32,025 nt of DNA from the NCBI GenBank assembly GCA_013288445.1, contig JABDBX010000020.1:1-32025 (forward strand). Reading direction: 5' to 3'. This DNA comes from Bacteroidota bacterium. Its GTDB lineage: Bacteria > Bacteroidota > Bacteroidia > Chitinophagales > Chitinophagaceae. The position numbers and the translations under genes were made by a program. Positions within the stretch are counted from its first letter, which is position 1. The number at the start of each line of letters is the position of its first letter. Shown here piece after piece: positions 14,783 through 21,903 of this stretch. A model generated the notes under the pieces. It saw only the letters and a program-made list of their open reading frames with translations, searched no databases and was not told the DNA's origin.

Positions 14783-15784
14783 ATGGCGAAACATTTTTTT
14801 ATTCTACTGTTGTTAGTATACCCATTTTGCAGTTGGGGAGACTATTATTATGAAAGCTACTTCGTAAAGGGCAGAGCATATGGGTGTGATAATAAACCCT
14901 TAAATGAAAAGGAGATATTGCTATTGGAAGGGGACCATTTTTGCTTTTTTGTAACCGATAAGAGCGGTTATTTCTCGGTTGAAGTTCCTTACGGGGTCTT
15001 TGAGTCATGCACAACACCAAGGGATTCGATCTATAAAGGCAGGCACGAAGAAGGGGCATTGGAATATGCTATGAAACGAAATGGCGATAAAATGGACGTC
15101 TATTGCGATGGTAGTTATTGTTCGATGCCTAATTTATGGTATAAATTTTACTGCTTAGATACAGCTTGCCATCATAGGAATTTTATGCAGCCATCTCCTC
15201 TAACCAATACTGAATGCCTGACCGAAAAAATGGATATTCATTTGTTCAAAAAAATGGACATTGCTAAAACAACAAGTTTTTACAAACTAAAGGTCGATAG
15301 TGTTGTAAACAGGCTGAATATGCTTTGCGCTGCGCCTAAAGATAGCATTGATGCTCTGTCAAAATACCTCACAAGGGAAAAAGAATACGATGATTCTTTA
15401 ACTGCAAAATGGACAAAAGACGGCGATCCATACAAGAGTAGCGGTGACCCGTACAGATACAACCATCCCAGGACGAAATATTTAGATAGCCTTTACGAAA
15501 CCATAATTCTAATTCCTTACGCGCTGACGGATATTCTCGGCGTGTGTCAACTGCGAGGCAGAAATATTAATTCTGTTGACGATCCCGGTTTTATTGGGTT
15601 GTGCAGCAGTCTATATGGTTTGAAGAAGTACCCTTTAAAAAATGAATATCATATGCGTATTGATTTACTTCCCACCAATGAAGACGGACGTTTAAAGACA
15701 GACTTTATTTTTGTTACAGATAAGTTTGGGACAATCAAAGATGCCTTCAATTATCGCTGGTGCGATGAATGTAAACCACATTAA
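14783..15784 (+). CDS. Secreted protein of unknown function
   Basis: 333 aa. A Sec signal peptide is clear (HFFILLLLVYPFCSWG, cleavage about residue 19-20). No lipobox Cys follows, so it is periplasmic or exported. The first 70 mature residues (VKGRAYGCDNKPLNEKEILL then DKSGYFSVEVPYG) resemble a carboxypeptidase-regulatory-like beta-sandwich; the rest has no recognisable domain. It is Cys-rich, with about 15 Cys in the mature part, several near aromatic or Asp residues. The central 180-250 segment is charged and helical. The gene separates divergent ribD and prmC, which I recall as often directly adjacent in related genomes, so it may be an insertion. Confidence 0.65.
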   Translation: MAKHFFILLLLVYPFCSWGDYYYESYFVKGRAYGCDNKPLNEKEILLLEGDHFCFFVTDKSGYFSVEVPYGVFESCTTPRDSIYKGRHEEGALEYAMKRNGDKMDVYCDGSYCSMPNLWYKFYCLDTACHHRNFMQPSPLTNTECLTEKMDIHLFKKMDIAKTTSFYKLKVDSVVNRLNMLCAAPKDSIDALSKYLTREKEYDDSLTAKWTKDGDPYKSSGDPYRYNHPRTKYLDSLYETIILIPYALTDILGVCQLRGRNINSVDDPGFIGLCSSLYGLKKYPLKNEYHMRIDLLPTNEDGRLKTDFIFVTDKFGTIKDAFNYRWCDECKPH

Positions 15785-15804
15785 TGGTTTAGTATTTTCA
15801 ATGT

Positions 15805-15812
15805 TACCTTTA
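15805..15812 (+). promoter_or_regulatory. -7 box candidate of prmC
   Basis: TACCTTTA, 7 of 8 to TAnnTTTG, ends 5 nt before the ATG at 15818. No TTG -33 box at the usual distance. Same geometry as upstream of the aminotransferase at 9830. Confidence 0.35.
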
Positions 15813-15817
15813 CCTTC

Positions 15818-16678
15818 ATGCTCACCTACAACCAGGCATTTTATGAGTTGAAAAATAAGCTGCAACCTCTTTACGATGAGCGGGAAGCGGCAGCCATAGC
15901 CCATGAGGCGCTGCACCATATAACCGGTTTTGATAAAATACAGCGGTTACTCCAAAAGGAGGCTTCGTTTACGAGCCAGCAGCAACTCCAATACGAGAAC
16001 GCTGTTGAATCGCTTTGCCTGGGAGTGCCATTGCAGTATGTAACGGGTAGCGCCTGGTTTATGGGGAGAGAATACTACGTAAACGGCGCAGTGCTTATAC
16101 CCCGGCCAGAAACCGAGGAACTAGTGGCCTGGATACTTGAAGATAACAAAGCTAATAAGCAACCCCTGCAAGTATTGGATATTGGCACCGGTAGCGGTTG
16201 CATTCCTATTTCATTAAAATTGGCCCTGCCAGAAGCCGTAATCACCACCTGCGATATTAGCGTAGGTGCACTGGAGGTGGCGAAAAAGAACGCGAAGCAC
16301 ATGGAAGCAGAAATCAATTTTGAGCAAATGGATTTTCTCGATACGGCGCAACACAATAAACTGGCTATTTATGATGTTATTGTGTCCAATCCGCCATACA
16401 TTCCGGTTAATGAAAAAGAGCGCATTCATACCAATGTAAAAGACCATGAACCTGGGCTTGCATTGTTTGTACCGTCTGATGATGCATTGGTGTTTTACAA
16501 GGCTATTACTCTATTCGGCAACGAGCATTTGAACAGCAACGGTTATATTTATTGCGAATTAGACGCTGGGCACGCCATGGATTGCAAGGCACTATTTGAA
16601 CAGGCGGGATATAGAAATGTAGAAATAAGAAAAGACATGCATGGCAACTGGAGGATGTTGAGAGCGCAATTTGGTTGA
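15818..16678 (+). CDS. prmC: Peptide chain release factor N5-glutamine methyltransferase
   Basis: 286 aa, full length. It methylates the Gln of the GGQ motif in release factors RF1 and RF2 with S-adenosylmethionine. A short helical N-terminal domain (1-75) is followed by LQYVTGSAWFMGREYYVN, the conserved IPRPETE at 94-100, the SAM-binding DIGTGSGCIPISLK at 121-134 and the catalytic NPPY at 191-194. The gene starts 34 nt after the stop of the secreted protein. Confidence 0.96.
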   Translation: MLTYNQAFYELKNKLQPLYDEREAAAIAHEALHHITGFDKIQRLLQKEASFTSQQQLQYENAVESLCLGVPLQYVTGSAWFMGREYYVNGAVLIPRPETEELVAWILEDNKANKQPLQVLDIGTGSGCIPISLKLALPEAVITTCDISVGALEVAKKNAKHMEAEINFEQMDFLDTAQHNKLAIYDVIVSNPPYIPVNEKERIHTNVKDHEPGLALFVPSDDALVFYKAITLFGNEHLNSNGYIYCELDAGHAMDCKALFEQAGYRNVEIRKDMHGNWRMLRAQFG

Positions 16679-16724
16679 TTGGGTGATGAGTTAACAGGGT
16701 AATAGGTTAATAAGTCAATAAGAT

Positions 16725-16755
16725 TGGGCTTAGTAGCCCAGTCTTTGAAACTGGG
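16725..16755. repeat. Two overlapping, mutually exclusive hairpins ahead of the GT-C genes
   Basis: TGGGCT/AGCCCA (16725-16730 with 16735-16740) and CCCAGT/ACTGGG (16737-16742 with 16750-16755) share bases 16737-16740, so only one can form at a time. They lie about 40 nt before the ATG at 16797. A similar CCAGTT/AACTGG palindrome is at 2984-2998, so this may be a dispersed repeat and not a switch. Confidence 0.5.
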
Positions 16756-16796
16756 GTAAAAAAGAGGGCTTTGGCTGAAATTACTTTCACGAGAAA

Positions 16797-18161
16797 ATGT
16801 TTTTAAGGAAACTTGACAGAAAAGATAAAATATTCATCGGCACCATTGTGCTGGTGCATGTGGTGTTTTTTCTACTGGCCCTGCACTTTACCCGCATATA
16901 CATGGGCGATTCGTTTGAGTATATTTATGAAGCCCTGAATATAAAACGGTATTTATTCTTCTACAGCGGTAATCCTGCAATGCCCATCGTTCCCGAATAC
17001 ATGACACAACGGCAACCCCTTTACCCCCTGTTTTTGCTTGGTGTGTATTTGTTCTCCATAAATAACTGGATCGTTATAGCGCTCCAGAACATATTTTCAA
17101 TCGCCAATATTTTTTATGCAAGGAAAGTATTTACTAGCGTGGGATACCAAAAGAAGTACGACTGGTTATTACTCCTGCTAATAATTGCCTATCCGGCCCA
17201 GTTCATTAATGCCAATACCATAGCCCCTGATATTTTACTGCAAACCTTTACACTGCTTTACTTTGGCAACTTCATTTCCCTGCTACAAAAAGGACAAGTA
17301 AAGTATGCGGTGTGGATGAGCGTTGCGCTTATTTGCGGCCTTTTTGTCAAGCCCGTTTTATACCCGTTTGTATTGGTTCATATATTTATCCTGCTGGCTA
17401 TCGGGATATATCAAAAAGTGAAATTGCAGCGTTTATTGGTTGTAGCCGTGCTGCCTTTGTGTGCGGTATTGGTGTACAATTATTCTAATTATACGCGCAC
17501 CGGAAAATTTCATTTCACGAGCAACCAGGCGTTCAACGCCGTTTATTATTTCTACCCCTACATCAGCGCAACGCAAGGTGCCGACAGCGCCAATAGGTTC
17601 CTGCAAAACGAGCGAAAAGATATAGCCGCTATACCTGATTATAGAGACCGTTATGACTATGCCAACGAGCGTGGCACAGCGTTACTTAAACAAAATTTCT
17701 TTCCCTACATGGCGTATCATTTAAAGCACAGCGCACGCATATTCGTAGAGCCCGGCAAAGCAGAAATGGATCTTTTTACCGGCAAACTCACTTATGGCCG
17801 GTTGTACCATAAAGAGCAAACCGGCTTTTACGCAACGATAAAGAAAGGCGGCTCGCAGGGTTTTACAAACTATGTAAGTAATAATCCCTCGCTGTTTTTT
17901 GTAGCGCTGGTATTCATGTTTAATATCATTCGGGTCTTTGGCTTTATTTGTTTTTTTACTGACCGGACTGTCCCTTGGGTGATTCGCCTCTTTATTTTTA
18001 TATTGGTGGGTTATTTTGCTCTGGCGGCCGGACCTATTGCCAATACCCGGTATTTTCTGCCGGTATCTTTAATTGTTATCGGCAGTGCCGTGGTGGGCTT
18101 TAGTAGAACAAAGGTAAGGGGACGCAGCAGTGAAGAAACGCCGCAAACAAGTAAGGTCTGA
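16797..18161 (+). CDS. Polytopic membrane protein, probable GT-C family glycosyltransferase
   Basis: 454 aa with about ten or eleven transmembrane helices. After the first helix the outer loop carries MGDSFEYI, with an acidic residue in the place of the GT-C catalytic Asp, and the next loop has RQPLYPLFL, the pattern common in lipid-phosphate-sugar-using GT39/GT83-like enzymes. Central helices are followed by a charged, soluble stretch (about 245-330) and three or four C-terminal helices. The donor is probably an isoprenyl-phosphate sugar and the acceptor a surface glycan or protein; neither can be read from sequence. The neighbour, starting 2 nt after its stop, is of similar topology. Confidence 0.7.
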   Translation: MFLRKLDRKDKIFIGTIVLVHVVFFLLALHFTRIYMGDSFEYIYEALNIKRYLFFYSGNPAMPIVPEYMTQRQPLYPLFLLGVYLFSINNWIVIALQNIFSIANIFYARKVFTSVGYQKKYDWLLLLLIIAYPAQFINANTIAPDILLQTFTLLYFGNFISLLQKGQVKYAVWMSVALICGLFVKPVLYPFVLVHIFILLAIGIYQKVKLQRLLVVAVLPLCAVLVYNYSNYTRTGKFHFTSNQAFNAVYYFYPYISATQGADSANRFLQNERKDIAAIPDYRDRYDYANERGTALLKQNFFPYMAYHLKHSARIFVEPGKAEMDLFTGKLTYGRLYHKEQTGFYATIKKGGSQGFTNYVSNNPSLFFVALVFMFNIIRVFGFICFFTDRTVPWVIRLFIFILVGYFALAAGPIANTRYFLPVSLIVIGSAVVGFSRTKVRGRSSEETPQTSKV

Positions 18162-18163
18162 AC

Positions 18164-19780
18164 ATGAAAGGACATGATTATGACGTAGCTCATTCCACCT
18201 CACCTCTCCTTTGGAGAGGCCGGGAGAGGCCATACGCCCCATTCTTCACGTCAGCGTTGCTGATGTGTATGGTGCTGTTCATTATTTACCCCCATTACCA
18301 ATACTATGTGGACCCAGATGGCGTGGCCTATCTTACCATATCTAAAAGGTATGCTGCCGGTGATATTCAAAGGGCGATCAATGGCTATTGGAGTCCCTGG
18401 GCTTGTTGGCTTACGGCGGGGTTGATCAAAGTCGGGTTTGGCGCTATCCCGGCAGGCACCATAATAAATACGCTTGCAGCTATCGGCTTCCTTTGTATAT
18501 CGCAATCCTTTTTTCTGAAGTTTAATATTACGCGCCAATTACAATGGCTGCTCAACATCACGCTTGCCCTTTTTCTTTGTTATGCCGTTTTCTGGCAGTC
18601 GTTCGATGACCTGTGGGAGTGCTTCTTTTTGCTGTGCACACTGAGGCTTATCCTTGGTGATGAGTTTAAGAGCAAGCCCTTATTATGGGTAGCCTGCGGA
18701 TTGCTGGGTACGCTGGCTTACTTTGCCAAAGCCTATTCGTTTCCTTTCTTCATCCTCAACACTATTTGCTGTGTTTATTTTATTTCAAAGGACGATAAAG
18801 CCCGATGGATAAAAATATCGCTCACGGCAGTGGGTTCAATGATCTTGAGCAGCCTGCCCTGGATATGGGCGCTACACAACAAGTACGGGCTCTGGACAAC
18901 CTCCACCGCAGGCACGCTCAATATGTCTTGGTACCTGGTGGGCCACCCGCATTGGAAACCCGGTATCAGTGTTTTAATTCCACCACCTTATCCCGACAGC
19001 CCCTACTACTGGGAAGACCCCTGGTACGCCAATGGAGATACCCCTCACTTCTGGGATTCTTGGCATTTGTTTGGCTTACAAGTCCTGCGCGTTGGCTTGA
19101 ATATTTGGAAGTTCTTATTGAGCAATTTGCAGTTATCCATATTCTTTCCCGTCATCTTTATAATTGCAAAACTATCATTGTTCCATAGGAAGGTGAAACC
19201 ATTGTTCACCGGGCCTATTAGAATTGTGGTCTTGTCTTTTTTACTCTTCCCCTTGGGCTATCTACTCATTAATTTCGAATCGAGGTATTTATGGTATATG
19301 CTGCCACTGGGGATGGTGATAGGGGCGCTTTTCATTCAAAAATATTTAACACCCGGAAGCAGTATTTTCAGGAAAGTCATCTATTTATTTACAATAAGCT
19401 TCCTAATATATCCTTTATGGCAAATGGGGCATATTTATAATGCTGGTAAAATGGAATATAATTGGGCCGCAGAACTTAAAAAACGCAATATTAAAGGGTC
19501 CTTCACAAGTATGTGTTGTCCAGGGGTGGCGACGCGATCCACAGCAACCTTTGCTTATTTTTCAGGGTGTACTTTTTTTGCAATTCCAAACAATGAAGTA
19601 TCAAACCAATCCTTTATTAGCGAAATGAGGCGATACAATATAAAATATTATATCGCCTGCGATTATTATTCGTGGAACTATGGATTTCTTAGTCCAATGA
19701 CTGACGAGAACGGCATACCGTTTCCAATGATACTATCACCCGAGCACGAGAATGCAGGCGTACTACTCATAAATCCGTAA
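18164..19780 (+). CDS. Polytopic membrane protein, probable GT-C family glycosyltransferase
   Basis: 538 aa, about ten transmembrane helices and a soluble C-terminal domain (about 430-538). The first outer loop has YVDPDGVAYL, an Asp-x-Asp pattern where GT-C enzymes keep catalytic acids, and a later one has ESRYLWYMLP, also typical. It starts 2 nt after the previous gene, so both are one operon. The N-terminus is odd: residues 12-22, TSPLLWRGRER, are the translation of a dispersed palindromic repeat (18197-18231). The next ATG (18263) would cut into the first helix, so the longer start is kept. The repeat probably inserted into, or now supplies, the N-terminus. Substrates unknown. Confidence 0.7.
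   Translation: MKGHDYDVAHSTSPLLWRGRERPYAPFFTSALLMCMVLFIIYPHYQYYVDPDGVAYLTISKRYAAGDIQRAINGYWSPWACWLTAGLIKVGFGAIPAGTIINTLAAIGFLCISQSFFLKFNITRQLQWLLNITLALFLCYAVFWQSFDDLWECFFLLCTLRLILGDEFKSKPLLWVACGLLGTLAYFAKAYSFPFFILNTICCVYFISKDDKARWIKISLTAVGSMILSSLPWIWALHNKYGLWTTSTAGTLNMSWYLVGHPHWKPGISVLIPPPYPDSPYYWEDPWYANGDTPHFWDSWHLFGLQVLRVGLNIWKFLLSNLQLSIFFPVIFIIAKLSLFHRKVKPLFTGPIRIVVLSFLLFPLGYLLINFESRYLWYMLPLGMVIGALFIQKYLTPGSSIFRKVIYLFTISFLIYPLWQMGHIYNAGKMEYNWAAELKKRNIKGSFTSMCCPGVATRSTATFAYFSGCTFFAIPNNEVSNQSFISEMRRYNIKYYIACDYYSWNYGFLSPMTDENGIPFPMILSPEHENAGVLLINP
18197..18231 (+). repeat. Dispersed palindromic repeat inside a coding sequence
   Basis: CACCTCTCCTTTGGAGAGGC at 18201-18220 is a palindrome (CCTCTCC/GGAGAGG). 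Related copies are at 21872-21903 and, interrupted by the foldback element, at 3177-3196 joined to 3432-3445. It encodes residues 12-22 of the downstream membrane protein. Confidence 0.65.
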
Positions 19781-19820
19781 TTGGCGTGAACAGCGGGTTT
19801 TTCACTATTCATATTTTTCG

Positions 19821-19828
19821 TATCTTTG
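19821..19828 (+). promoter_or_regulatory. -7 box candidate of the DUF4258/YgiT pair
   Basis: TATCTTTG fits TAnnTTTG fully. A T-run lies near -33 but no TTG. The leader would be about 70 nt, ending at ATG 19904. Confidence 0.45.
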
Positions 19829-19903
19829 AATTACTCAATAAGGCTAAATTTCCTTTAAACTTGGTCGACGCAAATTATTTAAATCATCTGTTAGAACGAA
19901 ATA

Positions 19904-20200
19904 ATGATGCTTAATTGTAGTGGTTTGCTCTTTTCGGATCATGTATTAAAGGCAATGATTACAAGGCTTATTAGTGTTTATGAAGTTGAAGAAGTAATAC
20001 ACCATGGCGAAGTGATCAAATCTTACCCTACGGATAGACCTTACCCAAGTTATTTAATGCTTAAATTTGTTGACGGAAGACCATTACACATTGTAGTAGG
20101 AAAAAATCCTGAAACAAGTGAGTGTATAATTATTACTTGCTATGAACCAGATCCACAGATATGGTTGCCAGACTTTAAAGAGAAAAATGAATTTTTATGA
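19904..20200 (+). CDS. DUF4258 protein, putative toxin of a small toxin-antitoxin pair
   Basis: 98 aa. The pattern SDHVLKAMITRLISVYEVEE then HHGEVIKSYPTDRPYPSY, RPLHIVV and CIIITCYEPDPQIW matches DUF4258, whose members look like compact RelE/BrnT-like folds. It overlaps the next gene by 4 nt (ATGA), which encodes a YgiT-type zinc finger. DUF4258-YgiT pairs recur widely and are thought to be toxin-antitoxin modules. The usual initial His is kept, but the following Arg positions are varied. A second ATG lies one codon downstream, so the start may be 3 nt later. Low GC relative to neighbours. Confidence 0.8.
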   Translation: MMLNCSGLLFSDHVLKAMITRLISVYEVEEVIHHGEVIKSYPTDRPYPSYLMLKFVDGRPLHIVVGKNPETSECIIITCYEPDPQIWLPDFKEKNEFL

Positions 20201-20415
20201 TTTGCGTAATTTGTAAAACAGGCAATTGCAAACCCGGTAAAACACACTTTAGCGCGTTTGTAAAAGATGCGTTTGTAGTGGTAAAAAATGTTGACGCCCT
20301 TATTTGCGAGAATTGCGGCGAGGCCTATTATGACACCGACACTGCCAAGCATGTGCATGAACAAGCGTTGCAGGGCTACAACAATGCATCCGATGTGGAG
20401 GTTATGAAGGTGTGA
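20197..20415 (+). CDS. YgiT-type (MqsA-like) zinc-finger protein, putative antitoxin
   Basis: 72 aa. The N-terminal zinc ribbon has Cys3 and Cys6 (CVIC) and Cys37 and Cys40 (CENC), followed by GEAYYDTDTAKHV, the standard motif of YgiT/MqsA N-terminal domains. The C-terminal DNA-binding helix-turn-helix of full MqsA is absent, so this is the short form: it may neutralise its partner without binding DNA. It overlaps the DUF4258 gene by ATGA, so translational coupling is expected. Confidence 0.85.
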   Translation: MICVICKTGNCKPGKTHFSAFVKDAFVVVKNVDALICENCGEAYYDTDTAKHVHEQALQGYNNASDVEVMKV

Positions 20416-20470
20416 TTAGCCCTCCGAACAAATTAGTGTCATTTACCTTTTACCTTTTAATTTTTTAAAA

Positions 20471-20478
20471 TACCTTTG
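20471..20478 (+). promoter_or_regulatory. -7 box of fructose-bisphosphate aldolase
   Basis: TACCTTTG is a full match to TAnnTTTG. A T-rich run with TTTACC repeats stands at about -33. The leader would be about 20 nt and has no Shine-Dalgarno sequence. Confidence 0.55.
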
Positions 20479-20504
20479 CACCCAATTCAAAATTTTATAA
20501 CTAT

Positions 20505-21563
20505 ATGTCTGCAAACAAAATACATGAGCTATTAGGCGATAAGGCCGGGTATTATTTAGACCACAAATGCCAAACAATTGACAAAACCGCTATCCATGCC
20601 CCATCGCCACATGCGATAGATAATGTATGGTCGGCGTCAAACCGCAACATCCAGACATTGCGCAGCATTGCAGCATTGCACAATCATGGCCGTCTTTCGG
20701 GTACAGGCTACGTATCCATCCTGCCGGTTGACCAGGGTATAGAGCATAGCGCCGGTGCATCATTTGCACCCAACCCCATTTATTTCGACCCGGAAAATAT
20801 TGTGAAGCTGGCTATAGAAGGTGGCTGTAACGCGGTTGCTTCTACTTATGGCGTACTTGGCTCCGTTGCCCGTAAATATGCCCACAAAATACCGTTCATC
20901 GTAAAGGTTAACCATAACGAATTCCTTACTTACCCCAACAAGTTCGACCAGATCATGTTCGGCACCATTAAGGATGCGTGGAACATGGGCGCAACAGCTA
21001 TAGGCGCTACCATCTATTATGGCTCTGACGAAAGCGCACGCCAGATAGTGGAAGTAGCAAAAGCATTTGAGTATGCACACGAGTTGGGTATGGCTACTGT
21101 ATTGTGGTGCTACCTGCGCAATAGCGGCTTCAAGAAAGACGGAGTGGACTACCACGCAGCAGCCGATCTTACCGGCCAGGCAAACCATCTGGGCGTGACC
21201 ATACAGGCCGACATTATAAAGCAAAAATTGCCTACCAACAATGGCGGATACAATGCAATAAACTTTGGCAAGACCAGCAAGCTGGTTTACGACAAGCTCA
21301 CCACCGACCACCCTATAGACCTTTGCCGCTACCAGGTAGCTAATTGCTACATGGGCCGCGTAGGGCTTATCAACTCTGGTGGAGAGTCTAAAGGCGCTAC
21401 CGATATGGCAGAAGCAGTAATGACCGCAGTGGTGAACAAACGCGCAGGCGGCATGGGCCTCATCTCCGGCCGCAAAGCTTTCCAGAAACCAATGGAGCAG
21501 GGCGTAGAACTGCTGAATACCATACAGGATGTGTACCTGGATGGGTCTATTACGGTTGCATAA
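20505..21563 (+). CDS. fbaB: Class I fructose-bisphosphate aldolase (DhnA/FbaB type)
   Basis: 352 aa. It cleaves fructose 1,6-bisphosphate (or joins the trioses) through a Schiff base, without metal. Recognised from [20 protein letters not shown] at 71-90, [11 protein letters not shown] at 134-144, the active-site segment [16 protein letters not shown] with Lys239 as the likely Schiff-base residue, and the phosphate-binding [10 protein letters not shown] plus [12 protein letters not shown]. This matches the DhnA-type family of E. coli FbaB and archaea and has no His/Asp metal site of class II enzymes. A clear terminator follows. Confidence 0.95.
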   Translation: MSANKIHELLGDKAGYYLDHKCQTIDKTAIHAPSPHAIDNVWSASNRNIQTLRSIAALHNHGRLSGTGYVSILPVDQGIEHSAGASFAPNPIYFDPENIVKLAIEGGCNAVASTYGVLGSVARKYAHKIPFIVKVNHNEFLTYPNKFDQIMFGTIKDAWNMGATAIGATIYYGSDESARQIVEVAKAFEYAHELGMATVLWCYLRNSGFKKDGVDYHAAADLTGQANHLGVTIQADIIKQKLPTNNGGYNAINFGKTSKLVYDKLTTDHPIDLCRYQVANCYMGRVGLINSGGESKGATDMAEAVMTAVVNKRAGGMGLISGRKAFQKPMEQGVELLNTIQDVYLDGSITVA

Positions 21564-21590
21564 GTAAAATCAAAACGAATGAATATAAAG

Positions 21591-21615
21591 GCCGTCATTT
21601 TTTGACGGCTTTTTT
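21591..21615 (+). terminator. Intrinsic terminator of the aldolase gene
   Basis: GCCGTCA (21591-21597) pairs with TGACGGC (21603-21609) around five Ts, followed by six Ts (21610-21615). It lies 28 nt past the aldolase stop. Confidence 0.9.
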
Positions 21616-21664
21616 GTATTGGTAAGCCCTTCTATGTTCGTTTGCAAATACATGCGATAGACTG

Positions 21665-21709
21665 CTCAACTCGCGTCACTGCGAGGAGCGAAGCAGCCTC
21701 ACGAAATGA
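21665..21709 (+). repeat. 45-bp dispersed repeat, copy 1
   Basis: Matches 24986-25030 at 43 of 45 positions in the same orientation. The core GCGAGGAGCGAAGCAGCCTC is close to a repeat known from many bacterial genomes. The two copies flank the large outer-membrane gene. Confidence 0.8.
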
Positions 21710-21871
21710 ATGTGTCATGCAATGCAAGGTAATAAATACAGTCGCTTTTGCGCATTGCTTCCAAACATCAGCTATCCGCCTATACCCAACAGATTCTTCA
21801 CTTTGCCGCTAACGCACAAGGCTCTTTGCTCCGCTCAGAATGACACGAATAATGCACTCGCGCATACGTAG

Positions 21872-21903
21872 CTTCACCTCTCTTTTGGAGAGGCGGGAGC
21901 GGC
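21872..21903. repeat. Dispersed palindromic repeat, copy abutting the outer-membrane gene
   Basis: CACCTCTCTTTTGGAGAGGC resembles 18201-18220. It touches the 3' end of the outer-membrane gene. The spacer 21710-21871 also has a stretch (TTGCTCCGCTCAGAATGACA) typical of dispersed repeats; no gene is seen there. Confidence 0.55.

Noticed and set aside
20760-21311. 183-codon open frame on - opposite the aldolase
   Set aside because: The aldolase on + is complete with active-site motifs; the antisense frame has none.
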